Below are positions 38,831 to 47,154 of a stretch of 55,372 nt of DNA, piece after piece. Every line of letters starts with the position of its first letter. The first letter of the stretch is position 1. Made by a program: the position numbers and the translations under genes. Origin of the DNA: a virus; IMG/VR virus record IMGVR_UViG_3300027978_000009, positions 1-55,372 of that record. One strand, written 5' to 3'. A model generated the notes under the pieces. The model saw nothing but the letters and a program-made list of their open reading frames with translations. It was not told where the DNA came from and searched no databases.

Positions 38831-39889
38831 TTATCTCGTGTACGGTGCAATCGCAGGACGCAAGTAAGCTTCCGACTCATCGGTCTCACCAGTCCACGCG
38901 TCACTCAAATACTTTTCAGCATCGAGGTCGAGTCGAGGAATGATTACCTCCTCAACTTCTTTCAATTCTCTGCCCAGCTCTGCAGCTAGGTTGCATACGA
39001 TAGCCAAGTACCACCTATCCGGCACTTCCAGTTCATCTGACATAGCACCAACATCCTGCAACTGTCGTTGCACGAAGCCAGTAACTTGAGAGAACGTAAA
39101 CTGGAACTGCGGGCTCGGCCACAACTCCATCTGAGGTTGGGTACGCTGCTTGTCGTACCAAAACTGTGTTGGCCTGCCAGTGCTCACCTTGTCTGGCAGG
39201 TTTGCGTAGTCATTACGGTTGAGCTTGTACATCGGGATCTCGCTCGGAGTGTCCTGATACACCAGCTCCAGCACGTTAAGAATCGTCGCGCCCGTTGCAC
39301 GCAATCGATAGTACTGGTACGCCGTCACGCCTTGCACATCTGCCCAGAGCCATTCGCCTGCAGTTACTTCCTGATCAACCTGCGTGATCAACGGAATCGA
39401 CGTCACGAAGTTATCGTTCGACGCCTCGATGACGTAGCTCCACAAACCTGTAGCGTTGGGCAAGATCCCAAACGTAGATGCTGCCGCAGGAGACGGCAAC
39501 GTCATCGTGATTGTACCCAGCGGTACAGTCTGGATACACGCTGTCGATACATTGCCATCGAATGCGTTGTCTGCATTACCTTCACTGGCACTCGCGGTAC
39601 CCGTGATTCGTTGCAGCGTACGCAAGTTCATGGTGAAGGTATCCACCGTGCCCACGGGGAGGGGGAGAGTTTGCTCGCGTTCGTAAAGAGGCAAGATAAC
39701 AGGGACCACGTTCCAGAGTTTGATGCCCTTGTTAACCAGCGTCTGCGTGAACAGCCACAGCAAGTCGAGCGCAATCTCCAGGTGCTCCCCAGTGATCTGC
39801 TGCTCAACCATTTTGCACCGACGAAAAGCATGATCAATGATCTGCTGATTCGTGAAGATCGTGCTTCCAACTGTTCCTGACGTAGGCAT
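38831..39889 (-). CDS. P22 gp4-like head-tail adaptor with inserted discoidin-like domain, 352 aa
   Basis: The N-terminal helical part (IIDHAFRRCKMVEQQITGEH, then LDLLWLFTQTLVNKGIKLWN) and the C-terminal part (PTQFWYDKQRTQPQMELWPS and the helix VCNLAAELGRELKEVEEVII) fit the gp4-type tail accessory factor that binds the portal. Residues about 97-212 are an insertion with A-D-N-A-F-D-G-N-x-S-T, I-E-A-S-N-D-N and Y-Y-R-L-R-A, the layout of an F5/8-type C (discoidin) carbohydrate-binding domain. The adaptor role is well supported; the insert identity is by eye. Confidence 0.72.
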   Translation of the reverse strand: MPTSGTVGSTIFTNQQIIDHAFRRCKMVEQQITGEHLEIALDLLWLFTQTLVNKGIKLWNVVPVILPLYEREQTLPLPVGTVDTFTMNLRTLQRITGTASASEGNADNAFDGNVSTACIQTVPLGTITMTLPSPAAASTFGILPNATGLWSYVIEASNDNFVTSIPLITQVDQEVTAGEWLWADVQGVTAYQYYRLRATGATILNVLELVYQDTPSEIPMYKLNRNDYANLPDKVSTGRPTQFWYDKQRTQPQMELWPSPQFQFTFSQVTGFVQRQLQDVGAMSDELEVPDRWYLAIVCNLAAELGRELKEVEEVIIPRLDLDAEKYLSDAWTGETDESEAYLRPAIAPYTR

Positions 39890-39979
39890 CTATCTTCCTC
39901 CGCGTACCCGACTGCCCCGACCACCGCGAGGACGCTGATTGTGACCGCGAGGGTGAGGAGTCTTGATGTGCTTATCCAT
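39890..39979 (-). CDS. Arg/Gly-rich peptide, 29 aa
   Basis: ATG 39979-39977 follows GGAGG with five bases spacing. It encodes MDKHIKTPHPRGHNQRPRGG then RGSRVRGGR and ends TAG directly before the ATG of the adaptor gene. It fills the only gap between two virion genes in this operon. RG-rich peptides bind RNA/DNA, but here it may only be a translational coupler. Confidence 0.5.
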   Translation of the reverse strand: MDKHIKTPHPRGHNQRPRGGRGSRVRGGR

Positions 39980-40002
39980 GACGTCCTCCGCCACTCGCGT
40001 TG

Positions 40003-40599
40003 CTATTTTTTTACGCTGCCACCTCGGGCTTTATTTACTGTGCCCCCGCAAGCTTTCACGTTTTTCGGCATGCCCTTCTTCGAAGCAGCGGTGCCTGCCT
40101 TCTCAGGCTTCTTCAGCACAGTCTTCTTACGCAACGCCTGCTTGGCTTTTTTGAGAGCTGCATCAGCCAGTGCACCACCACCACTTGAAGCAACTCCACG
40201 AATGGAATGCACCTTGCCACCCTTCTTGTAACCGGCCTTCATACGCTTGGTGCCACCGGCCTCAATCTCGGCTTGGTTGCAACCCTTACGTGCAGGCATG
40301 TTGCCGTGGTCCATGGTGGCTTGTGGACCACGCGCTGTAGGCATGCCCATCTTCTTGACCTGACCACCACGCTTGAAGCCCAACGTCATGCCGTCGTCGT
40401 AAAGCTTGCTGTGCATGTCACGACCGTCACGCATTGTCGTGCCACCCTTCGCTTTCTTCACAGGCGCTTTCTTAACTGCACCACCGCGCATGTAGCCTTT
40501 CACTTCGTTCCGACCGGCGGAACCAGAAAAGCCTTGTGCAGATGGGAAGGAAAAATCCTTCACGTAAGTCAGTCCTGCAGGTGTAGTTACTTTACTCAT
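40003..40599 (-). CDS. Basic Lys/Gly-rich protein with repeated GG motifs, 198 aa
   Basis: A strongly basic protein with repeated [RK]-G-G-x-V-K/x elements: RGGAVKK, RGGQVKK, KKGGKVH, CGGTVNK, RGGSVKK. The N-terminus (SKVTTPAGLTYVKDFSFPSA) is short and polar. It lies between tail-adaptor genes, so it is probably in the virion or packaged with DNA. The same motif class appears in the ejection proteins. Confidence 0.66.
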   Translation of the reverse strand: MSKVTTPAGLTYVKDFSFPSAQGFSGSAGRNEVKGYMRGGAVKKAPVKKAKGGTTMRDGRDMHSKLYDDGMTLGFKRGGQVKKMGMPTARGPQATMDHGNMPARKGCNQAEIEAGGTKRMKAGYKKGGKVHSIRGVASSGGGALADAALKKAKQALRKKTVLKKPEKAGTAASKKGMPKNVKACGGTVNKARGGSVKK

Positions 40600-40620
40600 G
40601 ACTCTGGATCTCCTATAAAT

Positions 40621-41118
40621 TTATAAGCTGTCGGGGTCACCCGTGATGTCTCTGATTTCTGATCGTACCTGTTCTTTCCGTAGTCGCAGAGCATCGACTC
40701 CAATATCAAGTGCGTCCTTTACTTGTTTCGTCTGACCCGGCTTGAAGCCCTGCATAGTAACTATGCTGGTATTAACCTCGTCACGTTCGATACGCAAGTC
40801 CATCAGGTTTATATCTTCTCGAACCTGTGGGGTAGTAGGCAACAAGGTGATGGACGCTTCCAGACCGGCAAACACATCCATAGCCAATGGCTTTCCGTCA
40901 CTGATGATGTTGGATCGGAAGTTGGCCCACGTTGGATTGTTGATGATGTCCAGTCGTTCATAGTCACCGACCAACTCCGTGACCCACGCATCCGCATCAG
41001 CATTGTTGAGGGTGGTAACGAGTGCTTGGATAGCATTCTCGAATCCATTCTTGCTGATGGTATTGTCTGCGATTACCGCATCGACACCAGCTTCATAAGC
41101 GTCATTAAGAGTTGTCAT
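40621..41118 (-). CDS. Hypothetical protein, 165 aa, helical
   Basis: ATG 41118-41116 overlaps the preceding stop (ATGA). A longer frame upstream would replace the neighbouring gene and is rejected. The product MTTLNDAYEAGVDAVIADNT continues as mixed alpha-helices (VREDINLMDLRIERDEVNTS) with an acidic end. No domain is recognised; its position suggests a tail or virion component. Confidence 0.65.
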   Translation of the reverse strand: MTTLNDAYEAGVDAVIADNTISKNGFENAIQALVTTLNNADADAWVTELVGDYERLDIINNPTWANFRSNIISDGKPLAMDVFAGLEASITLLPTTPQVREDINLMDLRIERDEVNTSIVTMQGFKPGQTKQVKDALDIGVDALRLRKEQVRSEIRDITGDPDSL

Positions 41119-41429
41119 ACCACCACCGCTAGTTCTGAGTTTGCAATCCCGGTTACGACTCTCCAATCAATCGATGCCGGATCAATCGCTCCCGCTGTCG
41201 GGTTGAATAACGTGAAGCGTATTACATTTGTCACCGGCACGAAAACTTGAATGACCAGATCGTCCAGACTGGTCGCGTCCGTGATCGGTGCGAAAGAGAT
41301 CACTTCTGTTCCTTGAGCAGCCGTAACAGCCACGTCAAAGAATACACTTCCGTTCGACGGGACGGACGGGAAGTCAATCGTCGTCTCGAAGACCTGAATG
41401 TTCTGGAAGACTGTGTCGAATCTACGCAC
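41115..41429 (-). CDS. Probable fibre-associated beta protein, 104 aa, GTG start
   Basis: A GTG at 41429-41427 follows GGAGG with six bases, five bases before the fibre stop, and is preferred to an ATG further upstream that lies inside the fibre gene. The product MRRFDTVFQNIQVFETTIDF continues with strand repeats (FAPITDATSLDDLVIQVFVP). It is beta-rich and may bind the fibre C-terminus or act as a small baseplate protein. Function is inferred from position. Confidence 0.62.
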   Translation of the reverse strand: MRRFDTVFQNIQVFETTIDFPSVPSNGSVFFDVAVTAAQGTEVISFAPITDATSLDDLVIQVFVPVTNVIRFTLFNPTAGAIDPASIDWRVVTGIANSELAVVV

Positions 41430-43905
41430 CTGTACCCTCCAGCATTCTCCAGCGTGCCGTGCCGGTGTCATCGTACCAGAGCCAGACGCACTCGTTAGGT
41501 CCAAGGACGTAGCCTACGCCTGTCGAGGTAATGATGCGATTCGCTGCCAGACTGAGCACGTCCTGGTTGGTGATCGTGATGGCAAACGCGCCTGTGTTGT
41601 AAAGGCAGATACGATCACCGGTTTGGGCAAAGCCAAACGACGAATCGATACCCGTCAGATTAACCGCGAGGCTAGCCGAAAGGAGGTTCATCGTGCGCCC
41701 AGCGTTGTTAGGCCCAAGCTGAAGATCATTTTGGTTAGCACCGAAGATAGCCTCGGTCTGACTGCCGTTGTTCATTGCTCCGTCGATACGTGCACGACCA
41801 AGAACACGCAGCGCTTGTGTACGCGTAGCACCAAACGAGGGCATTGCCTGCACGAACAGATTCGAGATGTCTTGAATCGTGCCACCGTTCAGTAGGACCG
41901 CTGGCGAGTTGATCTTGAACGCTTGCAAGTCAGAGACAGCTTGACCGTTGACGTCTATGCTGCCGCTTGCAGTCCACAGTACGTCTGAGTACTCGCCACC
42001 AATCTGTACCTGTCGCAAGTTAGGACCAGCGAACATGACGAACCAGTTATTCGAGTTCGGTACTGGATCAATGACACCAAATGAAACTGCGTTGACGTTG
42101 AAGCCGAGACCGATGTCCTGTGTCCCAAGATTACTTTGTTGGAAGGTCCAAGTGTCTGTAGCTGCGGGTCGTAGGAATAGCGGGTTGCTACCAATGTTTC
42201 CGATGGTTGACCAGATCATTGCAGCTTGTGATGTGAACCAGCCATTCCAGATATCAGCTATAGCAATCGAGCCACCATACTTGACGTAGGTGTTGTCATC
42301 GAGGTGAATATCACCTGCACCGAATTCAGACTCTGCCGTGCTGTTGTTCAGCAGGAAGAAGTTGGATGCGTTAGCGACCAGCGCTGACCGAACAACTGCT
42401 CGAACACCCGTGACAGGGATGTTGATGTTGTTCATGTCGAGGCCGATGTAATTCGCAGCGCGCTCAGTACCAAGAGACTGTCCGAAGAGAGCCTGTGCAG
42501 GATTGAGCATTTGAACGCCACGGATGGTTCCGAAGTCAGCGATGGCTGCTGCGTTGTTCGTATTCCACAGAGGGCCGACTGAGAGACCAGTGACGTTGCT
42601 GATCGTTAGATTGTCGCCAGCATTCCGCACCCGGATAATCGGAGCGAAACTCAACGCCCGATAGTTCGTGACTGATATTGCGCCAGCACCTTGAATGTCA
42701 TATGCGCATTGGGCTGCATAGACGAAGGTCTGAGCCGGAGCGATGCCAGGAGTGAGCGATCTGTAAGTCTGACGAGCAAAGAATAGGGTTGTAACTGAGA
42801 ATCCTGGATTCACAGTCCATGTAAGAATGGAGTTGTCATCCAATGCCGACATGATGAACAGAGCATTATTGACAGTGATGGTGTTCGCTAAGAAGATGCT
42901 CGCTGATACCAGACCACCTGACGCCGGAATGGTATTCGCAAATCGAATGCCACCTGCTGTGATTGCATCAGTCGTCCAATCCCAATCGATGTCCACGCCG
43001 CCATGAATCTCAACACGTCCACGGTTAGCAGCCTGAGATCCCTGAAGGGGAAGTATTCCACCTGCGGCGACACTTCCGTACACAAATTGATCAGAGCCCA
43101 AGAGCAGAGCTAAGTTAGCAATGTTCGAGCCATCAGGAACCGTGAAGAACGCCAACTCAGCCGGAGATGATGTCGAACTGATGGTTCCCGTGGGAGCCAT
43201 GCGAGCATCAATCACCGCGCCGAAGTCGTAGCCGGAAGCGCCAGTCCATGCCGTGAAGATGATGGACCCGATAGTCTGACCAAGAGTGACCGCAGTGTGA
43301 GCCGATGTATTGTCGTTGGACAGAGCGAACGTCATGATCGGTGGCGCTACTGTCGAATGTCTGTGAAGGATCATCGTGGCGTCAAGAACACCACCGATGT
43401 CATTGACCTTCATGTGAGCATTGTAGTTCGCACCATTGACAAGGATGCCACCTTGCTCAGTACCCGGAGGACCGAACCCGACGTTCTGAGTGAGCATCAT
43501 CGGAACCGTAAGGTCACCCATGACGACAGTGTCAACATCGAAGTTGGAACCGTCATCTTGGTAGAGAGTGTTGGCTGCTACTACGCCGGGATTGACGGCT
43601 TGAGATACGAACTCAAGCCAATCGGTTGAGGCAGGTCCACCTCCACCGGGAATCGTTATCGTTTTGGTTGTGCCTGCACCTGAAGCGGTGACACCTGCGC
43701 CAACGAAGTCAAGGGTGTCGGCTGGAACACCAACCGGGGCACCCTCGTCCTCGACAATGATGGTGCTTGCACCACCTCCACCAGGAAGCCAATCGTAGTC
43801 ATAGTTATCGGCAGTGATCTTGGTAAGAACTGTACCAGGAGCACCATCGTCAGGAATTTGTATCGCTACAATTCCTGAGAAACCCAGACCTGATTGCGCA
43901 GTCAT
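41422..43905 (-). CDS. Large tail fibre protein, 827 aa
   Basis: A long Asn/Gly/Thr-rich beta protein. Residues about 48-90 carry the module VEDEGAPVGVPADTLDFVGA then ASGAGTTKTITIPGG, shared with the 766-aa fibre. The middle has repeated strand motifs (NNINIPVTGVRAVVRSALVA) and the C-terminus ends with a small domain that reads GPNECVWLWYDDTGTARWRM. It probably carries a receptor-binding tip. No enzyme motif is recognised. Confidence 0.72.
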   Translation of the reverse strand: MTAQSGLGFSGIVAIQIPDDGAPGTVLTKITADNYDYDWLPGGGGASTIIVEDEGAPVGVPADTLDFVGAGVTASGAGTTKTITIPGGGGPASTDWLEFVSQAVNPGVVAANTLYQDDGSNFDVDTVVMGDLTVPMMLTQNVGFGPPGTEQGGILVNGANYNAHMKVNDIGGVLDATMILHRHSTVAPPIMTFALSNDNTSAHTAVTLGQTIGSIIFTAWTGASGYDFGAVIDARMAPTGTISSTSSPAELAFFTVPDGSNIANLALLLGSDQFVYGSVAAGGILPLQGSQAANRGRVEIHGGVDIDWDWTTDAITAGGIRFANTIPASGGLVSASIFLANTITVNNALFIMSALDDNSILTWTVNPGFSVTTLFFARQTYRSLTPGIAPAQTFVYAAQCAYDIQGAGAISVTNYRALSFAPIIRVRNAGDNLTISNVTGLSVGPLWNTNNAAAIADFGTIRGVQMLNPAQALFGQSLGTERAANYIGLDMNNINIPVTGVRAVVRSALVANASNFFLLNNSTAESEFGAGDIHLDDNTYVKYGGSIAIADIWNGWFTSQAAMIWSTIGNIGSNPLFLRPAATDTWTFQQSNLGTQDIGLGFNVNAVSFGVIDPVPNSNNWFVMFAGPNLRQVQIGGEYSDVLWTASGSIDVNGQAVSDLQAFKINSPAVLLNGGTIQDISNLFVQAMPSFGATRTQALRVLGRARIDGAMNNGSQTEAIFGANQNDLQLGPNNAGRTMNLLSASLAVNLTGIDSSFGFAQTGDRICLYNTGAFAITITNQDVLSLAANRIITSTGVGYVLGPNECVWLWYDDTGTARWRMLEGTGA

Positions 43906-43913
43906 GAGCTACC

Positions 43914-44468
43914 TCAGACTACGGTGTTGATCAACTCGCGCACCTTCACGAGTTGCTCTTCTTTCCCTTTAAGCTCTTCTGCTCTCGCGTCGAGTGCATC
44001 AGCTTTCTGCTGGAGTGTTTCAGACATGCCGTTGAGCTGACTAACCTTCTCAGCGACTTCTCTCTTAGTTGATTCCACGGCAGCCATAGCGGCTTCTGCC
44101 TCATCCGCTAATTTTTTTGCGCCAGCAATCGTGTTATCAGCCTGTTCACGAGCTGCATCTGATTCTTCCTTGGCTCTTTCACGCAGGAAGACAGCATCGC
44201 TGTTGGCTTTGTCCAGGATTTCATTGGCATCATCACGCGCACCAGCCAGCGTGACTTCTGCCAGCTCTTTCAAGCCATCGATCTCTGAACGTATTTGAAG
44301 GATCTCACCAGCGGGACCAGCGAGGTTGATCTGCTCACGTGCGGATTCCTCCGCAGCCTTCAGTTGGTCGATCTTGTTCTGAAGACGCGTTGGATCCGCG
44401 AGCAGTTCCAAGGCAGCAAAAGATGAGTCGCCTTGGCCTCCGGCAATACCGGCTCCTGCATTACTCAT
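43914..44468 (-). CDS. Coiled-coil protein, 184 aa
   Basis: From residue 25 on, nearly all of the sequence has heptad, charged character (AAEESAREQINLAGPAGEIL, then KLADEAEAAMAAVESTKREV and LQQKADALDARAEELKGKEE). The Gly-rich N-terminus is short. Such proteins are often fibre-trimerisation or virion scaffold factors; it sits directly before the largest fibre gene and overlaps its neighbour by 4 bases. Confidence 0.66.
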   Translation of the reverse strand: MSNAGAGIAGGQGDSSFAALELLADPTRLQNKIDQLKAAEESAREQINLAGPAGEILQIRSEIDGLKELAEVTLAGARDDANEILDKANSDAVFLRERAKEESDAAREQADNTIAGAKKLADEAEAAMAAVESTKREVAEKVSQLNGMSETLQQKADALDARAEELKGKEEQLVKVRELINTVV

Positions 44469-44788
44469 GATGTTGCTCCTGCTTGGATCAGGTTAAGGAC
44501 TGCCGACCCGGCACCTGCTGTCTGGTTCAAACGAACACCAGTAGGAGGGAACGCATAGTTACCGTCTGCATCAATGAGCAGACCGGCTAAGGTCGGGTGA
44601 GGGAACCAGACTGCTGTCGCTGGGTTGAACGTCTCGGCGAACACGTCGTCAAACGTGTGCTCAACCGTGTACGTCGCTACTCCCGTTACATCAACACCCA
44701 ACCCGATGTTAGTCGGGTTCAGGTATTGATCAATCGGGATCACTGGCGAAACACTGACTCCTGATGTCGATACTCGTACTGGTCTCAT
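44465..44788 (-). CDS. Hypothetical virion-region protein, 107 aa
   Basis: ATG 44788 follows AGGAGAAGCGTC. The product MRPVRVSTSGVSVSPVIPID continues with beta-rich sequence (TVEHTFDDVFAETFNPATAV) and ends GSAVLNLIQAGATS. It fits the small beta-sandwich proteins that occur between capsid and tail genes. No family is named. Confidence 0.62.
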   Translation of the reverse strand: MRPVRVSTSGVSVSPVIPIDQYLNPTNIGLGVDVTGVATYTVEHTFDDVFAETFNPATAVWFPHPTLAGLLIDADGNYAFPPTGVRLNQTAGAGSAVLNLIQAGATS

Positions 44789-44810
44789 GACGCTTCTCCT
44801 CTAGTGGGTT

Positions 44811-45524
44811 TTACCGTCCACCACCAAAGGCGAGCATGTCAACGTCGAACGTTGTCGCTCCACCAGCACCCTCGACCATTGTGAGAGTGGCGTTGAGTCC
44901 AACTGCGGGAATGTTTGCCGCATTCGGAATGAACGATCCACCACCACCGGGGAACTGTGCGGCGGCAACGATGCCGTCCCAGAACAATGCGATGTCGATC
45001 ATGCCTGTCGGACCTGCAGCGAGAGTACCAACCAGCTGCGATTCTTGTGCAGCACCGTTGTTCTCAATGATCAGGTTAACGTCACCAGATCCCGCAACAG
45101 AGACAAGGTACAAACCATCTGCCGGAGCAAGAGCGGAAGCACCCGGAACAAAGCCGAGAATGAACGCGTTCGCAACTGGGTCAGCAATGTCGAGCCTTGC
45201 CGTGATCCACGATGCAATACCAGCCGAGACCAGTACACCGTCAACGTGCGATGTCGCACCGTTACCTTCGAGAGCACTACCCTGCGTAGCAACGCCAGGA
45301 GTTGTGAACCGAACGACGCCGTTTGCATTCGCCAGAACAGAAGCTACTGCAGCGCCGCCAATGGCAACGTTCGAATAGTGAGTAAGGTAGTTCTCGCCAC
45401 CGCTGAAATCTTCAATGGCTATAGAACCGTTGTTCGGCAGGGGTGAGCCCACGCCTCTGAGGACAGAGCCGTCGCCTGACGTACCGATACCGTTTGGAAA
45501 TTGTGTTACTTCGATGTTCAACAT
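44811..45524 (-). CDS. Beta-rich protein with lectin-like layout, 237 aa
   Basis: The body has repeated strand/turn elements (NYLTHYSNVAIGGAAVASVL, SWITARLDIADPVANAFILG, LNATLTMVEGAGGATTFDVD) resembling a concanavalin-like jelly roll used in phage surface proteins. ATG 45524 follows CGGAGAAAGATA. A strong terminator hairpin separates it from the capsid gene, so it is expressed less than the capsid protein or from read-through. It may be a head decoration or a carbohydrate-binding tail protein. Confidence 0.62.
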   Translation of the reverse strand: MLNIEVTQFPNGIGTSGDGSVLRGVGSPLPNNGSIAIEDFSGGENYLTHYSNVAIGGAAVASVLANANGVVRFTTPGVATQGSALEGNGATSHVDGVLVSAGIASWITARLDIADPVANAFILGFVPGASALAPADGLYLVSVAGSGDVNLIIENNGAAQESQLVGTLAAGPTGMIDIALFWDGIVAAAQFPGGGGSFIPNAANIPAVGLNATLTMVEGAGGATTFDVDMLAFGGGR

Positions 45525-45562
45525 TATCTTTCTCCGAGTGAGACGTCGCTGCGCCTCGGGTG

Positions 45563-45592
45563 AAAAGGAAGGAGGGGGTCACTGCCCCCTCC
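45563..45592 (-). terminator. Rho-independent terminator after the major capsid gene
   Basis: Minus-strand RNA GGAGGGGG/CCCCCUCC pairs over 8 bp around CAGUGA, followed by UUCCUUUU. It lies 14 bases after the capsid stop. It would limit transcription of downstream fibre genes relative to capsid, a common layout in phages. No promoter was found between it and the next gene, so read-through is needed. Confidence 0.82.
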
Positions 45593-45605
45593 CTCGCTAC
45601 AGATC

Positions 45606-46535
45606 TTAGAGACCTGGGGTTCCGAACACCGCACGCGGATCCGTCCAGCCCGGAATGTAACGCTCCGTGGACTTGTACCGCATGGAATCCGTTTCGAAGT
45701 CGCCTTCCATTGACTTCTCAAGCCCGCGACGTTTCATCATCGCCAAACCACGGGATGCGTCCGTCTGGACCCACCATGCAGTAGTCGATGTGATTCGCGA
45801 CAGGTTCGCCTGACCTTGAGACAAGAGCCCCATAGACAGGATCGGATTGATGTCGTTGTTTGCCGTACCGGCTCGAAGGACGCTCTTCAACAGAACTTCT
45901 GCTTGGAACACCTGACTCGGACCAGTGACAATCTTCAGCGGAGTCAACCGGATCCGCTTACCGTTATTGTCCACGGCATTACGAATCTGAATGAGCATCT
46001 GCTCAAGTGACGTTTGCGACAGAGCCGCAGCAGTCGTCAGAAGGTTCGAGAACACACCACCAGCTGCACCACCGGGTGCAATCGGATGGTTAGTCGCGTT
46101 CAGAGCTACTCCGTCACCACCGACGAACGCGCCATTAAATGCACGGTTCAGGATGTTGGCACAGAGTGTTTCCTTCGTTTCGATCATCGACTGAGCGAGA
46201 TGCTCAGAGTAGATCCGACCGATACGAATGTGGTCGCCGTCTTCGACCAAGACTTTGGTAAGCGCGAACGCCAGACCGAAGACCTTGTAGACGTAACGCT
46301 GAATGAACAGCACGCCGCCTGCGTCGAATGTCACCGGGGTGCCGTCAGGCATTTCCGGTGCAGCATTGAAACCGAACAGGACCGGCTCTTCATGGTACGA
46401 ACGGGGGGTACCCGTACGCTCGGTGAAGACGCCTTTCCATTCATCGGCACGTTGTTTGTAGATTCCGTCAAAAGTCTCGTTAAGGATCGGCTCAACGATT
46501 GATCGGAAGTCGGTACTTCTCATTGGGACTGCCAT
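45606..46535 (-). CDS. Major capsid protein
   Basis: 309 aa. The beginning MAVPMRSTDFRSIVEPILNE and the following body (GFNAAPEMPDGTPVTFDAGG, FGLAFALTKVLVEDGDHIRI, SMIETKETLCANILNRAFNG and SLEQMLIQIRNAVDNNGKRI) fit a HK97-fold Mu-F/P22-like capsid subunit, though no family was verified. Its place downstream of portal, scaffold and a decoration-like gene, and the strong terminator after it, support the assignment. The length is typical. No prohead protease gene is visible in this window. Confidence 0.82.
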   Translation of the reverse strand: MAVPMRSTDFRSIVEPILNETFDGIYKQRADEWKGVFTERTGTPRSYHEEPVLFGFNAAPEMPDGTPVTFDAGGVLFIQRYVYKVFGLAFALTKVLVEDGDHIRIGRIYSEHLAQSMIETKETLCANILNRAFNGAFVGGDGVALNATNHPIAPGGAAGGVFSNLLTTAAALSQTSLEQMLIQIRNAVDNNGKRIRLTPLKIVTGPSQVFQAEVLLKSVLRAGTANNDINPILSMGLLSQGQANLSRITSTTAWWVQTDASRGLAMMKRRGLEKSMEGDFETDSMRYKSTERYIPGWTDPRAVFGTPGL

Positions 46536-46584
46536 GAGTGTGACTCCAGGTAATGACTACTCGAACTTCATTACCAATCAGGGA

Positions 46585-47133
46585 TCAGATAGCGGCTCGA
46601 ACAGCCGTGTACTGATGATCAGAGAGCTGGACCTGAACGATGGTGAACGCGTCACCAAAGATATTATCAGGGGCGGGATTTACACCGATGACGCGGCAGT
46701 CTGTACCAGCGCCACCAGCCGTATCGAGCGACACGTTCGAAAGACCGGTCACAGCGTTGCCGCCGAGAGCCGAGAAGTCGAATTGTGCGCCAACACTAGC
46801 CAGAGCTACTGATCCATTGGCCTGGATCTCATAGATCATTGTCTGATCTTCGGTGTAGTAGGCAACAATTTCTGTCCCTACCGTGTTCGCTTCCCAGCGA
46901 TTGCTAACGCGACGACGCCCGTCAACACCGGTCCACTCGACACCCATAAAGGAGCCGATGATCGGGTTGCCTGGAGCTACGGTACCGAGGGCACCGCTCG
47001 CCAGAATAGCAACTGGAGAGAATTGAAAGATATCCGTGGGGTGACCGGAGACAATCGTAGACTGGAGTTGTCGAATAACTCCAGAAGGATGGAACGCCGG
47101 TTTTAACCCGAACGGAGAGGCAACATTACTCAT
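46585..47133 (-). CDS. Probable capsid decoration/stabilisation protein, 182 aa
   Basis: MSNVASPFGLKPAFHPSGVI continues with a beta-barrel-like sequence (SPVAILASGALGTVAPGNPI, GSFMGVEWTGVDGRRRVSNR). It lies directly upstream of the capsid gene, as decoration or head-fibre proteins often do. It contains a single Cys (about residue 155). Role inferred from context. Confidence 0.66.
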   Translation of the reverse strand: MSNVASPFGLKPAFHPSGVIRQLQSTIVSGHPTDIFQFSPVAILASGALGTVAPGNPIIGSFMGVEWTGVDGRRRVSNRWEANTVGTEIVAYYTEDQTMIYEIQANGSVALASVGAQFDFSALGGNAVTGLSNVSLDTAGGAGTDCRVIGVNPAPDNIFGDAFTIVQVQLSDHQYTAVRAAI

Positions 47134-47154
47134 GAGGAATTACTCCGTGAAAGA

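Noticed and set aside
39068-39880. Plus-strand ORF of 270 codons opposite the adaptor gene
   Set aside because: Opposite-strand shadow with Arg/His/Leu-rich low-quality sequence; the minus-strand gene has clear gp4-like features and coupled neighbours.
30781-43905. Diversity-generating retroelement acting on tail fibres
   Set aside because: Fibre genes share a module, but no reverse transcriptase gene and no template/variable repeat pair with adenine-specific differences were seen in the window.
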